Assembly: GCA_017882745.1 (NCBI GenBank)
Contig: JADGOX010000338.1
Coordinates: forward strand, 1 to 32,702
DNA: 32,702 bases
Direction: 5' to 3'
DNA from: Mycobacteriaceae bacterium
GTDB lineage: Bacteria; Actinomycetota; Actinomycetes; Mycobacteriales; Mycobacteriaceae
Part shown: positions 1-9,372 of the stretch, piece by piece
How positions within the stretch are numbered: the stretch's first letter is position 1
Layout of the letters: every line of letters starts with the position of its first letter
Made by a program: the position numbers and the translations under genes
The notes under the pieces: model-generated
Told to the model about the DNA's origin: nothing
Databases searched by the model: none
The model's input: only the letters and a program-made list of their open reading frames with translations

Positions 1-5
1 AGCGG

Positions 6-3000
6 TCAGCGGGGGACAGTGTCGAACGCCTTGTAGATCCGTTTCTCCGAGATCGGGTAGGCGGTGCGCAGGGACTGGGCGAACAAGCTCACCCGCAGCT
101 CCTCGACCATCCACCGCAGCTCGGCGACGTCGGGGTCTGCATGCCGTTCGGGTGCCAGCGCGGCGAGTAGTGCTGCGTGCTCGGCGTTGACCCGGCCGAG
201 CACCACCAGGCCGTCGCGGTCCCGAGGTGCGCTGCCGGGCAAGGACGACAGCCGACGCGACGCCGCCTGCAGGTAGCGGACCACGTCGGGGAGTCGACGT
301 GGTCCGATCTCCGCAACGAAACCGGGATGCACCAGCGCCTGCAACTGCGCAGCCACGTCCTCGGCGGCGGTACCGGTGGCCGAGGACAGCGTCAGCCGCA
401 GCTCCTGGGCGGATGCCAGCACAGGTTGGACGGCGGCCAGCACAGCCGAGACCCGGGGGCGCAGCTCTGCCCGTGCCCGTTCGCGCAGAGCGGTGAATCC
501 CTGCTCGTCCCACCCGACTCCACCCGACTCCGCCACGATCGCGTCTACCGCGGCCGCAGTGCAGTCCGCAAGCAGGGCGGCGACACTGCCGTGCGGATTC
601 TGGCCGAGTGCCAGCTTGGCTGCGTTGCTCAAACCCCCGACGACTGCCTTGTCGGGGGAGGGGATACCGAGCAGCAGCAGCCTGCGCACCCCCGTGACCA
701 TGGCGCGGCGTTGTTCGGCCTCACTCGGCAGCACCCGGACTGCCACGCTGTCACCGTTGTCCACCAACGCAGGAAAGCCCCGCACGCGTTGGCCGCCCAC
801 GAGCTGTTCGATCGTGCGAGGCAGCGCGCCGACGGTCCACGCGGTGAGACCGGTGCGCTCCATCCCGGGCACCGCCCGGGCCACCGCGGTGCGCACCGTG
901 GGTTGCAGCTGGCGCCGGAGCGCCTCGAGATCCTTGCCCTCGGCTACGACCCGCTGCTCGGCGTCGACGACGCGGAAGGTCATCCGGAGGTGGGCGGGGA
1001 CCGCGGACCAGTCGAAGGACTCGGCTCCGATCTCCGTGCCGCTCAACGCCCACAGCGCCTCGGCGAGCGCCGACACCACGGGTTGGCTGCGAGGTTTCAC
1101 CCGCTCCAACGCCGCCCGGGCGTAGTCCGGTGCGGGAACTACGTTGCGGCGCAGTTGTTTCGGCAGCGACTTGATCAGCGCGGTGATCAGTTCGAGCCGC
1201 ATGCCGGGAACCAGCCAGTCGAATCCGATCGGCCGGATCTGGTTGAGTAGCGGTAGGGGAACATGCACCGTGACCCCGTCGGCACCGGCACCCGGCTCGA
1301 AGGAATACGTCAGCGGCAGCTGGATCTCACCCTGGCGCCATGCGTCCGGGTAGTCACCGCCCACCACAGCGGCGGAGCCGGGGTTGGTCACCACCTCTGG
1401 GGTGAACGTGAGCAGCTCGGGATCCTTGCGGCGCGCTTGCTTCCACCAGGTGTCGAAGTGCCTGGCCGATACCACCTCCGCGTCCACCCGGGCGTCGTAG
1501 AACTCGTACAGCGTCTCGTCGTCGACACCGATGTCGCGGCGCCGAGCGCGGTTCTCCAGCTCCTCGACGTCGGCAAGCAGTGCCCGGTTGGCGTGGAAGA
1601 AGCGGTGTTGGGTGTGCCATTCACCCTGCACGAGGGCGTGCCGGATAAAGAGTTCCCGGGAGACTTCGGGGTCGATGGCGCCGTACTGCACGGGTCGTTG
1701 GGTCACCAGCGGGATCCCGTAGAGGGTCACCCGTTCGTAGGCCATCGCCGACTGGCGTTTGATCGACCAGTGCGGCTCGGAGTAGGTGCGTTTCAGCAGC
1801 GGACCGGCGAGCTGTTCCACCCATTCCGGTTCGATGCGGGCGGCTGTGCGACCCCATAGTCGAGTGGTCTCCACCAGCTCACCGGCCATCACCCAGCGAG
1901 GTGGCTTGCGGTACAGCGAGGAGCCGGGGAAGATCGCGAACCGCGCCCCCCGGGCCCCGAGGAAGTCGCGTTTCTCGCCCTCCTTGAGCCCGATGTGGCT
2001 GAGCAGGCCGCTGAGCAACGCCTGGTGGACCGCGGTGGGTGCGGCCGGTTCGGCGTTGGGCGTCCAGCCGAGCCCGCGGGCGATCGAGCGGAGCTGGCCG
2101 TGCAGGTCCTGCCACTCCCTGATGCGCAGCCAGTGCAGGAAGTCGGTCTTGCACTGCTTGCGGAACTGGTTGCTGCTCAGCTCGTTTCGCTGCTCCCGTA
2201 GGTGGTTCCACAGGTTGAGGTAGGCGAGGAAGTCCGAGGTGGGATCGGCGAAGCGGGCGTGTCGTTCGTCGGCCGCTTGTTGATGCTCCAGCGGTCGCTC
2301 ACGCGGGTCCTGAATCGACAGTGCGGCGACGATCACCAGTACCTCGGCCAGGCAGCCGTTGCGGTGTGCCTGCAGCAACATCCGTGCCATCCGCGGGTCC
2401 ACCGGAAGCTGAGCCAGCTCGCGTCCGGCGCGCGTCAGTCGCTTGTGCGGGTCGGGCTCCTTCGGATCCAGCGCGCCGAGTTCCTCCAGGAGTCCGACGC
2501 CGTCCCGAATGCTGCGCGAATCCGGTGGCTCCACGAAGGGGAAGGCAGCGACGTCGCCGAGACCCAGTGCGCTCATCTGCAAGATCACCGAGGCGAGGTT
2601 GGTGCGCAGAATCTCCGGATCGGTGAACTCCGGGCGGGAGAGGAAGTCCTCCTCGGAGTACAGGCGGATGCAGATCCCGTCGGCCACGCGGCCACAGCGT
2701 CCCGCCCGCTGGTTGGCCGAGGCCTGGCTGACCGGTTCGATCGGCAGTCGCTGCACCTTGGTGCGCACGCTGTACCGCGAGATGCGTGCGGTGCCGGGGT
2801 CCACGACGTAGCGGATTCCGGGCACCGTCAGCGAGGTTTCTGCGACGTTGGTGGCGAGCACGACCCGGCGGCGGGTGCCCGCGGGGGGCGGGGTGAACAC
2901 CCGGTGCTGCTCGGCCGCGGACAGCCGTGCGTAGAGGGGCAGAATTTCGGTGCCTCGTAAGTTCCTGTCCCGCAGTGCATCTGCGGTGTCGCGGATCTCC

Positions 3001-3911
3001 CGCTCACCGGAGAGGAACACCAACACGTCCCCAGGACCGGCATGGCCGAGTTCGTCGACCGCCTCGCACACCGCGTCCACCGGATCACGATCGATGCTCT
3101 GCTCGCCGACGTCCACGGTAAGGGGCCGGTAGCGCACCTCGACTGGGAAGGTCCTCCCCGTCACCTCCACGATGGGGGCGTTCCCGAAGTGTTCCGAGAA
3201 GCGCTGCGGGTCGATGGTCGCCGAGGTGATGATGACTTTGAGGTCCGGCCGGCGGGGGAGCAGCTGCTTGAGGTAGCCGAGGATGAAGTCGATGTTGAGG
3301 CTGCGCTCATGGGCCTCGTCGATGATCAACGTGTCGTAGCGACGCAGCATGGCGTCACGCTGGATCTCGGCGAGCAGAATCCCGTCGGTCATCAGCTTCA
3401 CCAGCGTCTGTTCGCTGACCTGGTCGGTGAAGCGCACTGTGTAGCCGACCGTGGAACCGAGCTCGGTGTCGAGTTCCTCGGCAATGCGTTCCGCAACGGT
3501 GCGTGCGGCGATCCGGCGCGGTTGGGTGTGGCCGATGAGCCCGCGCACCCCGCGCCCGAGCTCGAGACAGATCTTGGGCAGCTGCGTCGTCTTGCCGGAG
3601 CCGGTCTCGCCGGCGACGATGACCACCTGGTTGTCCCGAATCGCGGCGGCGATGTCCTCGCGACGCTGGCTGACCGGAAGCTGCTCGGGGTAGCGCAGCT
3701 CGGGCACCGCGGCGCGGCGATTGGCCACCCGTACCTCGGCGGCGGCAAGCTCTTCGGCGAACTGCGCAAGTGAGCGGACGGGGTCCTTGCTCTTGTGTGC
3801 CGTGGACAGCCGCCCGCCCAGACGTTGCTCATCGCGGAGCATCAGCTGCGGCAGACGTGCGCGCAGCTCCGCCAACGTGGGCGTGGAGGGGGGTGGGGGA
3901 GAAGGACTCAT
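6..3911 (-). CDS. hrpA: ATP-dependent RNA helicase HrpA (DEAH box)
   Basis: DEAH/RHA-family RNA helicase of 1301 residues, the usual length for bacterial HrpA (about 1300). In E. coli HrpA acts on mRNA and in ribosome rescue; a cytoplasmic ATP-dependent RNA-remodelling role is inferred here. Visible motifs: Walker A GETGSGKT at 101-108, DEAH at 198-201, SAT at 230-232 and motif VI QRAGRCGR at 401-408. An OB-fold-like region follows, then a long C-terminal part of the DUF3418 type. The stop codon lies just inside the window, so the gene is complete. It sits 39 bp downstream of the MFS exporter on the same strand. No Shine-Dalgarno is visible; TATCCT lies 9 nt before the ATG, so a near-leaderless transcript is possible. 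A short 11-bp tandem repeat near 515-537 is coding low complexity. Confidence 0.96.
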   Translation of the reverse strand: MSPSPPPPSTPTLAELRARLPQLMLRDEQRLGGRLSTAHKSKDPVRSLAQFAEELAAAEVRVANRRAAVPELRYPEQLPVSQRREDIAAAIRDNQVVIVAGETGSGKTTQLPKICLELGRGVRGLIGHTQPRRIAARTVAERIAEELDTELGSTVGYTVRFTDQVSEQTLVKLMTDGILLAEIQRDAMLRRYDTLIIDEAHERSLNIDFILGYLKQLLPRRPDLKVIITSATIDPQRFSEHFGNAPIVEVTGRTFPVEVRYRPLTVDVGEQSIDRDPVDAVCEAVDELGHAGPGDVLVFLSGEREIRDTADALRDRNLRGTEILPLYARLSAAEQHRVFTPPPAGTRRRVVLATNVAETSLTVPGIRYVVDPGTARISRYSVRTKVQRLPIEPVSQASANQRAGRCGRVADGICIRLYSEEDFLSRPEFTDPEILRTNLASVILQMSALGLGDVAAFPFVEPPDSRSIRDGVGLLEELGALDPKEPDPHKRLTRAGRELAQLPVDPRMARMLLQAHRNGCLAEVLVIVAALSIQDPRERPLEHQQAADERHARFADPTSDFLAYLNLWNHLREQRNELSSNQFRKQCKTDFLHWLRIREWQDLHGQLRSIARGLGWTPNAEPAAPTAVHQALLSGLLSHIGLKEGEKRDFLGARGARFAIFPGSSLYRKPPRWVMAGELVETTRLWGRTAARIEPEWVEQLAGPLLKRTYSEPHWSIKRQSAMAYERVTLYGIPLVTQRPVQYGAIDPEVSRELFIRHALVQGEWHTQHRFFHANRALLADVEELENRARRRDIGVDDETLYEFYDARVDAEVVSARHFDTWWKQARRKDPELLTFTPEVVTNPGSAAVVGGDYPDAWRQGEIQLPLTYSFEPGAGADGVTVHVPLPLLNQIRPIGFDWLVPGMRLELITALIKSLPKQLRRNVVPAPDYARAALERVKPRSQPVVSALAEALWALSGTEIGAESFDWSAVPAHLRMTFRVVDAEQRVVAEGKDLEALRRQLQPTVRTAVARAVPGMERTGLTAWTVGALPRTIEQLVGGQRVRGFPALVDNGDSVAVRVLPSEAEQRRAMVTGVRRLLLLGIPSPDKAVVGGLSNAAKLALGQNPHGSVAALLADCTAAAVDAIVAESGGVGWDEQGFTALRERARAELRPRVSAVLAAVQPVLASAQELRLTLSSATGTAAEDVAAQLQALVHPGFVAEIGPRRLPDVVRYLQAASRRLSSLPGSAPRDRDGLVVLGRVNAEHAALLAALAPERHADPDVAELRWMVEELRVSLFAQSLRTAYPISEKRIYKAFDTVPR

Positions 3912-3950
3912 GCGCTGTCAAGGATAGCCCGTAACGCCGACCACCCCCGG

Positions 3951-5516
3951 CTACTCCTCGCCTGGTCCCCGGCGCAGCGGAACCTCCTTGATGAACACGA
4001 CCGCCAGGAGCGCGAGCAAGGCGGCGGGTGCGACGAACAGGAAGATGTTGCCGGTCGCATGCCCGTAGGCGTCCTGGACCACCTGGCGGATTTCCGGTGG
4101 AAGCGCGGCGAGCTTGGGGATCCCACCGCCGCTGGTGCCCGCGGGAATGCCCAAGGACGCGAGTCCCTCGTCGGTGAAGCGGGTCACCCGGGCGCTGACC
4201 ACCGCACCGAGAGCGGACACGCCCAACGCGCCACCCAGGGTGCGGAAGAAGACGACCGTCGAGCTCCCGACACCGAGATCGCTGATGGTCACGGCATTCT
4301 GGACCGCGAGCACCAGGTTCTGCAGCAGCATTCCCACGCCGAGTCCGAGCACGGCCATGTAGAGGGCCAGCAGGTAGTACGGGGTGTCGGTGCGGATGGT
4401 GGTCATCAGTGCAGAGCCGACGGTGAGCAGGATTCCGCCCGTGATCAGGTGGCGCTTCCACCGTCCGGTCGAGGTGATCAGCCGTCCCGCGACGGTGGAG
4501 GAGATGAACAGTCCACCGATGAAGGGCAGCGTCATGAGGCCCGACTTGGTGGGGGACACACCGCGGCTGATCTGGAAGTACTGGCTGAGGAACACGGTGG
4601 CGCCGAACAGGGCGACACCGACGCACAGCGAACCGATCGTGGAAAGGACGACTGTGCGGTCCTTGAACAGCCGCAAAGGGATGACCGGATCCTTCGCTCG
4701 TGACTCGGCGAACACGGCGAGGGCCAGCAGTGCGATGCTTCCGGTGACCATGACGGCGGTGTCCGGCGAAGCCCACGCGTAGTTCTTTCCTGCGAGCGAG
4801 ACCCAGATGAGGAGGAGGGAGATGCCCCCGGTGAGCAGCGTGGCACCGAGGTAGTCGATCTTGACCGGACGCTTGACGACCGGCAGGTGCAAGGTTCGCT
4901 GCAGCACGACGATTCCGGCAATTGCGAACGGCACGGCCACGTAGAAGCACCACCGCCACCCGAGCCAGCTGGTGTCGACGATCACCCCGCCGACCAGGGG
5001 TCCGCCGACCGTGGCGAGGGCGAAGACGGCCCCCAGGTAACCGCTGTAACGTCCGCGTTCCCTCGGCGACACCATGGCGGCGATGACGACCTGTGTGAGT
5101 GCCGTGAGACCACCTGCCCCGATCCCCTGGAAGGCCCGGCAGGTGATGAGCATCCCCGTCGATTCGGAAAGCCCCGCGACTGCCGAGCTCACGGTGAAGA
5201 TCACCAAGGCCAGCTGGACGAGCAGCTTCTTGCTGAACAGGTCGGAGAGCTTGCCCCAGATCGGGGTACTCACCGTGGTGGTGAGCAGGGTGGCCGTGAT
5301 CACCCACGTATAGGCGGCCTCACCGCCGTGGAGGTCGCTGAGGATCGTGGGCAGCGCGTTGGAGACCACCGTCGAGGACAGGATCGCCACGAACAGGCCG
5401 AGCAGCAGCCCGGAGAGCGCTTCCAGTATCTGGCGATGGGTCATCGGAACGGAAGCCGTGCCGCCGGTGGTTGGCGGAGTCACCGCCCCGTCCTTGCTCG
5501 TCGTGCTGCTGGTCAT
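3951..5516 (-). CDS. DHA2-family MFS multidrug exporter (EmrB/QacA type)
   Basis: Proton-driven drug efflux permease of 521 residues, consistent with the 14-helix DHA2 branch. The first helix carries LSSTVVSNALPTI, a form of the DHA2 motif D1. GKLSDLFSKK is the loop 2-3 motif A, and ATVGGPLVGG is the antiporter motif C in helix 5. The ORF track extends to 5714, but its first 66 residues are hydrophilic and not family-like. The ATG at 5516 begins MTSSTTSKDG, has a weak GAAGG upstream, and puts helix 1 about 30 residues in. The substrate cannot be deduced. No regulator gene adjoins, but a 7-bp inverted repeat lies about 100 bp upstream. hrpA follows on the same strand after 39 bp. Confidence 0.92.
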   Translation of the reverse strand: MTSSTTSKDGAVTPPTTGGTASVPMTHRQILEALSGLLLGLFVAILSSTVVSNALPTILSDLHGGEAAYTWVITATLLTTTVSTPIWGKLSDLFSKKLLVQLALVIFTVSSAVAGLSESTGMLITCRAFQGIGAGGLTALTQVVIAAMVSPRERGRYSGYLGAVFALATVGGPLVGGVIVDTSWLGWRWCFYVAVPFAIAGIVVLQRTLHLPVVKRPVKIDYLGATLLTGGISLLLIWVSLAGKNYAWASPDTAVMVTGSIALLALAVFAESRAKDPVIPLRLFKDRTVVLSTIGSLCVGVALFGATVFLSQYFQISRGVSPTKSGLMTLPFIGGLFISSTVAGRLITSTGRWKRHLITGGILLTVGSALMTTIRTDTPYYLLALYMAVLGLGVGMLLQNLVLAVQNAVTISDLGVGSSTVVFFRTLGGALGVSALGAVVSARVTRFTDEGLASLGIPAGTSGGGIPKLAALPPEIRQVVQDAYGHATGNIFLFVAPAALLALLAVVFIKEVPLRRGPGEE

Positions 5517-5616
5517 CGTGTGAAGCCCTTCGTCTCGGTCGGGTTCAGCGTGCGTTGCCTGTGGTGGGTGGCAACCTTCTCGACGACGCTGTTGTGCGTT
5601 CGACCCAGGCTCTGAG

Positions 5617-5639
5617 TGGTTGCCGAGAGTAAGCAACCA
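5617..5639. promoter_or_regulatory. Inverted repeat upstream of the MFS exporter (candidate operator)
   Basis: TGGTTGC and GCAACCA form perfect 7-bp arms around a 9-bp spacer, about 100 bp upstream of the exporter start in the 288-bp divergent intergenic region. Multidrug exporters are often controlled by TetR- or MarR-type repressors at such sites. No such regulator is encoded in this window, so the binding protein is unknown. The repeat could also be a chance hairpin. Confidence 0.35.
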
Positions 5640-5689
5640 TCTCCTTGGATGATTCCATTCCGGGGGTCCCAGGCACAAGGCGCGACCTG

Positions 5690-5804
5690 GGACTCCTGTG
5701 GTTTGTGGTGCCAATGTTTCAGAATCAGTTTCATTTTCACGTAATGTCCGTTACCGTCGCGATACGGATACTTTGTGCGACACGCCAACGGCAGAGAGTG
5801 ACAG
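5690..5804. promoter_or_regulatory. AT-rich divergent promoter region with GTTTCA direct repeats
   Basis: This part of the intergenic gap between the exporter and the NlpC/P60 gene is clearly poorer in G+C than its surroundings. It holds two GTTTCA copies 12 bp apart (5716-5721 and 5728-5733), followed at once by TTTTCA. A GATACT hexamer around 5767-5772 could be the -10 of the rightward gene, giving a 5' leader of about 25-35 nt. No convincing -35 is visible. I see no gene in the gap; ORF-track entries here are shadows. Confidence 0.4.
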
Positions 5805-5813
5805 GTGACGCAG

Positions 5814-6788
5814 ATGGGTGTAAGAAACCGCTGGCGCGCCGCCGTGACTGTGGTGGCAGTCGCCGCCGCAGTGGTCACCGGAGTAGTTGCGGGTCAAGCG
5901 CAAGCGCAGGGCTGTCAGCCCTACGGCGCCATCGGGGGTTACTGGACAAGTATGGGCGCAGGCTCGTCATTTCTCGGGGGCTGCACCAACGACGAACACG
6001 ACGTGCGGGGCGGGCGCGTCGAAAGCTTCTGGGGTGGCGCGATCTATTGGAGTCCGCAGACGGACGCCCGAAGTGTGAAGGGCGCGATCAGAGCGTTCTA
6101 CAACTCGATGGGAGCCACCGACTCCTTCCTCGGACTGCCCCTCACCCATGAGTTGCCGACCCCCACACGTTTTGGTGCCTTCAACCACTTCCAGGGCGGC
6201 AGCATCTACTGGTCACCGGCGACCGGCGCGCATGAGGTCCATGGAGCCATCAAGAACGCCTGGGCGGGAGAAAGCTGGGAACGGGGGTGGCTCGGCTTCC
6301 CCACCAGCGACGAGTACTCGGTACCGGGGGGCAGGAAGAGCGACTTCCAGGGCGGCTCGGTCTACTGGAACGCAGGCACCGGCACGACGTCGCTGAACGC
6401 TTCCACCTCGACTCCACCGCAGTCGGCCGGGGGGAGCTCTTCAGTCGGCGCACGCGCACTGGCCGTCGCCAGGACGAAGATCGGCGCCCCCTACGTGTGG
6501 GGCGGCAACGGGCCGAACAGCTTCGACTGCTCGGGCCTCACCCAATGGGCGTTTCGGCAGGTGGGGGTGAGCATCCCTCGGGTCGCTGCCGACCAGGCCC
6601 GTTCCGGTACGTACGTTGCCCGTGGTGACCTGCAGCCAGGTGACCTCGTGTTCTTCTACAACCCGGTGTCCCACGTCGGCATCTATGACGGCAACGGCAG
6701 CGTCCTGAACGCTCCGGACGTCGGCCAGGTGGTCCATTTCACCCCGATCCAGTACCTGCCCTACGCAACGGCGCGCCGCTACACGTAG
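5814..6788 (+). CDS. Secreted LGFP-repeat NlpC/P60 peptidoglycan hydrolase
   Basis: Predicted exported cell-wall endopeptidase. Residue numbers count from the upstream GTG (5805). A short basic N-terminus and hydrophobic helix end at AQAQG (about 31-36), a plausible signal-peptidase site. Three LGFP-type repeats follow (about 40-200; e.g. SFLGLP, GWLGFP, each with a GGSIYWS-like segment). A Ser/Thr/Pro linker leads to a C-terminal NlpC/P60 domain (about 215-327) with nucleophile Cys242 in DCSGL and His290 in SHVGIY. NlpC/P60 enzymes cut peptide stems, and LGFP repeats are thought to bind envelope components. AGGTGA lies 5 nt before the ATG at 5814, which favours that start over the GTG at 5805. 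The gene converges on the helicase, leaving 10 bp between the stop codons. Confidence 0.92.
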   Translation: MGVRNRWRAAVTVVAVAAAVVTGVVAGQAQAQGCQPYGAIGGYWTSMGAGSSFLGGCTNDEHDVRGGRVESFWGGAIYWSPQTDARSVKGAIRAFYNSMGATDSFLGLPLTHELPTPTRFGAFNHFQGGSIYWSPATGAHEVHGAIKNAWAGESWERGWLGFPTSDEYSVPGGRKSDFQGGSVYWNAGTGTTSLNASTSTPPQSAGGSSSVGARALAVARTKIGAPYVWGGNGPNSFDCSGLTQWAFRQVGVSIPRVAADQARSGTYVARGDLQPGDLVFFYNPVSHVGIYDGNGSVLNAPDVGQVVHFTPIQYLPYATARRYT

Positions 6789-6798
6789 TCGGTAGCGC

Positions 6799-9318
6799 CT
6801 ACATCCGCTGCACGGCGGTCACTTCCAGGACCACCTCGCCCGCTTCGTCGCTCGCCGCCAGGTCCACCTCGGCCAGCACCGCCCAGTCGTGGTCCTCGGC
6901 TGGGTCGTCGAGCACCTGGCGCACCCGCCACAGGTCGGGACGCTGTTCGATCTGAAACAGCTTCGGCCCCCGCGCGTCCGGCCCGGTACGGATCTCGTCG
7001 TGCTCCTCGAAGTACGGATCCAGCGATCCCGCCCAGTCGACCTCGGGATCGAGTTCGTCGAGTGCGTCCCAACGCTCGCGAGCTGCGAGCTCGACCCGGC
7101 GGAACAACGCGTTACGGACCAGCACTCGGAACGAGCGCACGTTGGCCGTGATCGGCCGTACCTTCTCTTCCAGTGGTTGCTCTGACGGGACGTCCCCCGG
7201 GTTCTGCAGCTGCTCCCACTCGTCGAGCAGGCTCGAGTCGACTCCGCGGATCAGCTCGCCGAGCCATTCGGTGAGGTCAACCAGCTCCTCGGTGCGCGCA
7301 GACTCCGGCAGTGTCTGACGCAGCGCGCGGTAGGCATCGGCCAAGTAGCGCAGCACCAGTCCCTCGGAACGGCTGAGGCTGTACTGGCTGACGAACTCGG
7401 TGAACGTCATCGAACTCTCCACCATGTCGCGCACCACCGACTTCGGGGACAACGCGAACTCGCTGACCCAAGGGTGCCCGGCACGGTAGGTCTCGAAGGC
7501 GGGGAACAGCAGCTCCTCGCCCAGCGGCTTCGGCCACGTCACCTCCTCTAGCAGCTCCATCCGCTCCTCGTACTCGATGCCCTCGGCCTTCATTGCCGAC
7601 ACTGCCACCCCGCGCGCGGCATGTTGCTGTGCCATGAGGACCTGACGCGGATCGTCCAGAGTGGACTCCATGACGGACAGGGCATCGAGGGCGTAGCTGG
7701 GGGACTCGGGATCCAGCAGCTCCAGAGCGGCCAGGGCGAAGGGAGACAGCGGCTGGTTGAGGGCGAAGTCGCGCTGCAGATCCACGGTGAGTGCGACCGA
7801 GCGCCCGTGCTCGTCCGGCTCAGGCAGCACCGCGACGATGCCGGCGTCGCGCAGACCCCGGTAGAGCGCGATGGCCGACAGTGCGTGCTTGCGCTGCGCC
7901 GCGGGAGTCTCGTGGCTGTCCGTCAGCAGGTGCCGCATGGCATCGAATGCGTCGCCGGGGCGGCTGATCACGTTGAGGAGCATGGAGTTGGTCACCTTGA
8001 ACCGCGAGGTGAGCTGCTCGGGTTCTGCCGCCACGAGTCGGTCGAAGGTCGGCCGCCCCCAGGACACGAAGCCCTCCGGGGCCTTCTTGCGCTGCACGCG
8101 CTTGAGCTTCTTCGGGTCGTCCCCGGCCTTGGCTACCAGGCGCGCGTTTTCCACGTCGTGCTCGGGTGCCTGCACCACCACGGTGCCCAGGGTGTCGAAA
8201 CCGGCGCGTCCGGCGCGACCAGCGATCTGGTGGAACTCCCTGGCGCGCAAGTGCCTGGTTCGGATGCCGTCGTACTTGGTCAGTCCGGTGAAGAGCACGG
8301 TGCGGATGGGGACGTTGATACCCACGCCCAGGGTGTCGGTCCCACAGATGACCTTGAGCATCCCGACCTGGGCCAGCCGCTCTACCAGCCGCCGATACTT
8401 GGGCAGCATCCCAGCGTGGTGCACGCCGATTCCCATGCGTACCAGTCGGCTCAGGGTCTTTCCGAATCCGGTGGAGAAGCGGAAGCCGCCGATCATCTCG
8501 GCGATGGCGGCTTTCTCCTCCTTGCTACACAGGTTGATGCTGGTCAGCGCCTGGGCTCGTTCCAGCGCTGAGGCCTGGGTGAAGTGCACGACGTAGACGG
8601 GGGCCTGCTGGGTGGAGACGAGTTCCTCGATGGTCTCCTGCAGCGGCGTGGTGACGTAGGAGAACATCAGCGGCACCGGACGTTCGGTGCCCGAGACGAC
8701 GGCAACCGGACGGTCGCTTCGCCGCTCGAGGTCCTCGACGAAGAAGGTGACGTCGCCGAGGGTGGCCGACATCAGCACGAACTGCACGTCCGGCAGCTCG
8801 ATCAGGGGCACCTGCCACGCCCAGCCGCGGTCGGGCTCGGAGTAGAAGTGAAACTCGTCCATCACCACCTGGCCGATGTGTGCCCCGGTTCCTTCGCGCA
8901 GCGCCAGGTTGGCCACGATCTCGGCTGTCGCGCAGATGATGGGTGCGCCGGAGTTGACTGCGGCGTCGCCGGTCATCATGCCGACGTTCTCGGCACCGAA
9001 CACCTCGCACAGGGCGAAGAACTTCTCGCTGACCAGCGCCTTTATCGGTGCGGTGTAGAAGCTGCGCTTTCCCTGGGCCATGGCGACGAAGTGCGCCCCG
9101 ATCGCCACCATGGACTTTCCCGAGCCGGTCGGGGTCGCGAGGATGACGTGCGAGCCGGACACGACCTCCAGCACCGCTTCCTCCTGTGCCGGGTACAGGG
9201 TGAGTCCGCGTTGCAAGGTCCACTGCGTGAACGCCTCGTACAGCGAGTCCTCGTCAGGGTTGGCAGGAATCATCGAGGTCAAGGTCGGCGGAGCAGGTGT
9301 CGTCATGATGGAACCCAT
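6799..9318 (-). CDS. DEAD/DEAH-box helicase with C-terminal DUF3516
   Basis: Superfamily 2 helicase of 839 residues, probably acting on RNA. Visible motifs: Walker A ATPTGSGKS at 61-69, the motif II variant DEFH at 154-157, MSATLGD at 183-189, and motif VI in QIAGRAGRAGF. The DEFH box and the Ski2-like spacing of motifs separate it from HrpA. The C-terminal half resembles the actinobacterial DUF3516 region found on this helicase type. Its cellular role is not established. ATG codons occur at 9318 and 9306; the first has AGGG about 4 nt upstream and was kept. It is divergent from the SRPBCC gene across a 54-bp gap. Confidence 0.9.
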   Translation of the reverse strand: MGSIMTTPAPPTLTSMIPANPDEDSLYEAFTQWTLQRGLTLYPAQEEAVLEVVSGSHVILATPTGSGKSMVAIGAHFVAMAQGKRSFYTAPIKALVSEKFFALCEVFGAENVGMMTGDAAVNSGAPIICATAEIVANLALREGTGAHIGQVVMDEFHFYSEPDRGWAWQVPLIELPDVQFVLMSATLGDVTFFVEDLERRSDRPVAVVSGTERPVPLMFSYVTTPLQETIEELVSTQQAPVYVVHFTQASALERAQALTSINLCSKEEKAAIAEMIGGFRFSTGFGKTLSRLVRMGIGVHHAGMLPKYRRLVERLAQVGMLKVICGTDTLGVGINVPIRTVLFTGLTKYDGIRTRHLRAREFHQIAGRAGRAGFDTLGTVVVQAPEHDVENARLVAKAGDDPKKLKRVQRKKAPEGFVSWGRPTFDRLVAAEPEQLTSRFKVTNSMLLNVISRPGDAFDAMRHLLTDSHETPAAQRKHALSAIALYRGLRDAGIVAVLPEPDEHGRSVALTVDLQRDFALNQPLSPFALAALELLDPESPSYALDALSVMESTLDDPRQVLMAQQHAARGVAVSAMKAEGIEYEERMELLEEVTWPKPLGEELLFPAFETYRAGHPWVSEFALSPKSVVRDMVESSMTFTEFVSQYSLSRSEGLVLRYLADAYRALRQTLPESARTEELVDLTEWLGELIRGVDSSLLDEWEQLQNPGDVPSEQPLEEKVRPITANVRSFRVLVRNALFRRVELAARERWDALDELDPEVDWAGSLDPYFEEHDEIRTGPDARGPKLFQIEQRPDLWRVRQVLDDPAEDHDWAVLAEVDLAASDEAGEVVLEVTAVQRM

Positions 9319-9372
9319 CGTGCCCTGTTCGCCCGCCTGGCGGGTGCACCGGGCATTGCGTACGTTGTGGGG

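Noticed and set aside
515-537. Tandem CCACCCGACTC repeat
   Set aside because: Two copies inside hrpA coding sequence, read as ESGGVGW-like residues; ordinary low complexity.
177-1250. Long plus-strand ORF (357 aa) opposite hrpA
   Set aside because: Antisense shadow in high-GC DNA; no domain-like sequence, while the minus frame encodes clear helicase motifs.
3829-5307. 492-aa minus-strand ORF overlapping the exporter
   Set aside because: Arg/His-rich frame-shadow of the MFS gene without membrane segments.
5716-5745. Zur or Fur box
   Set aside because: Contains TGAAAATGA-like sequence on the minus strand, but the second half is not symmetrical and no metal genes adjoin.
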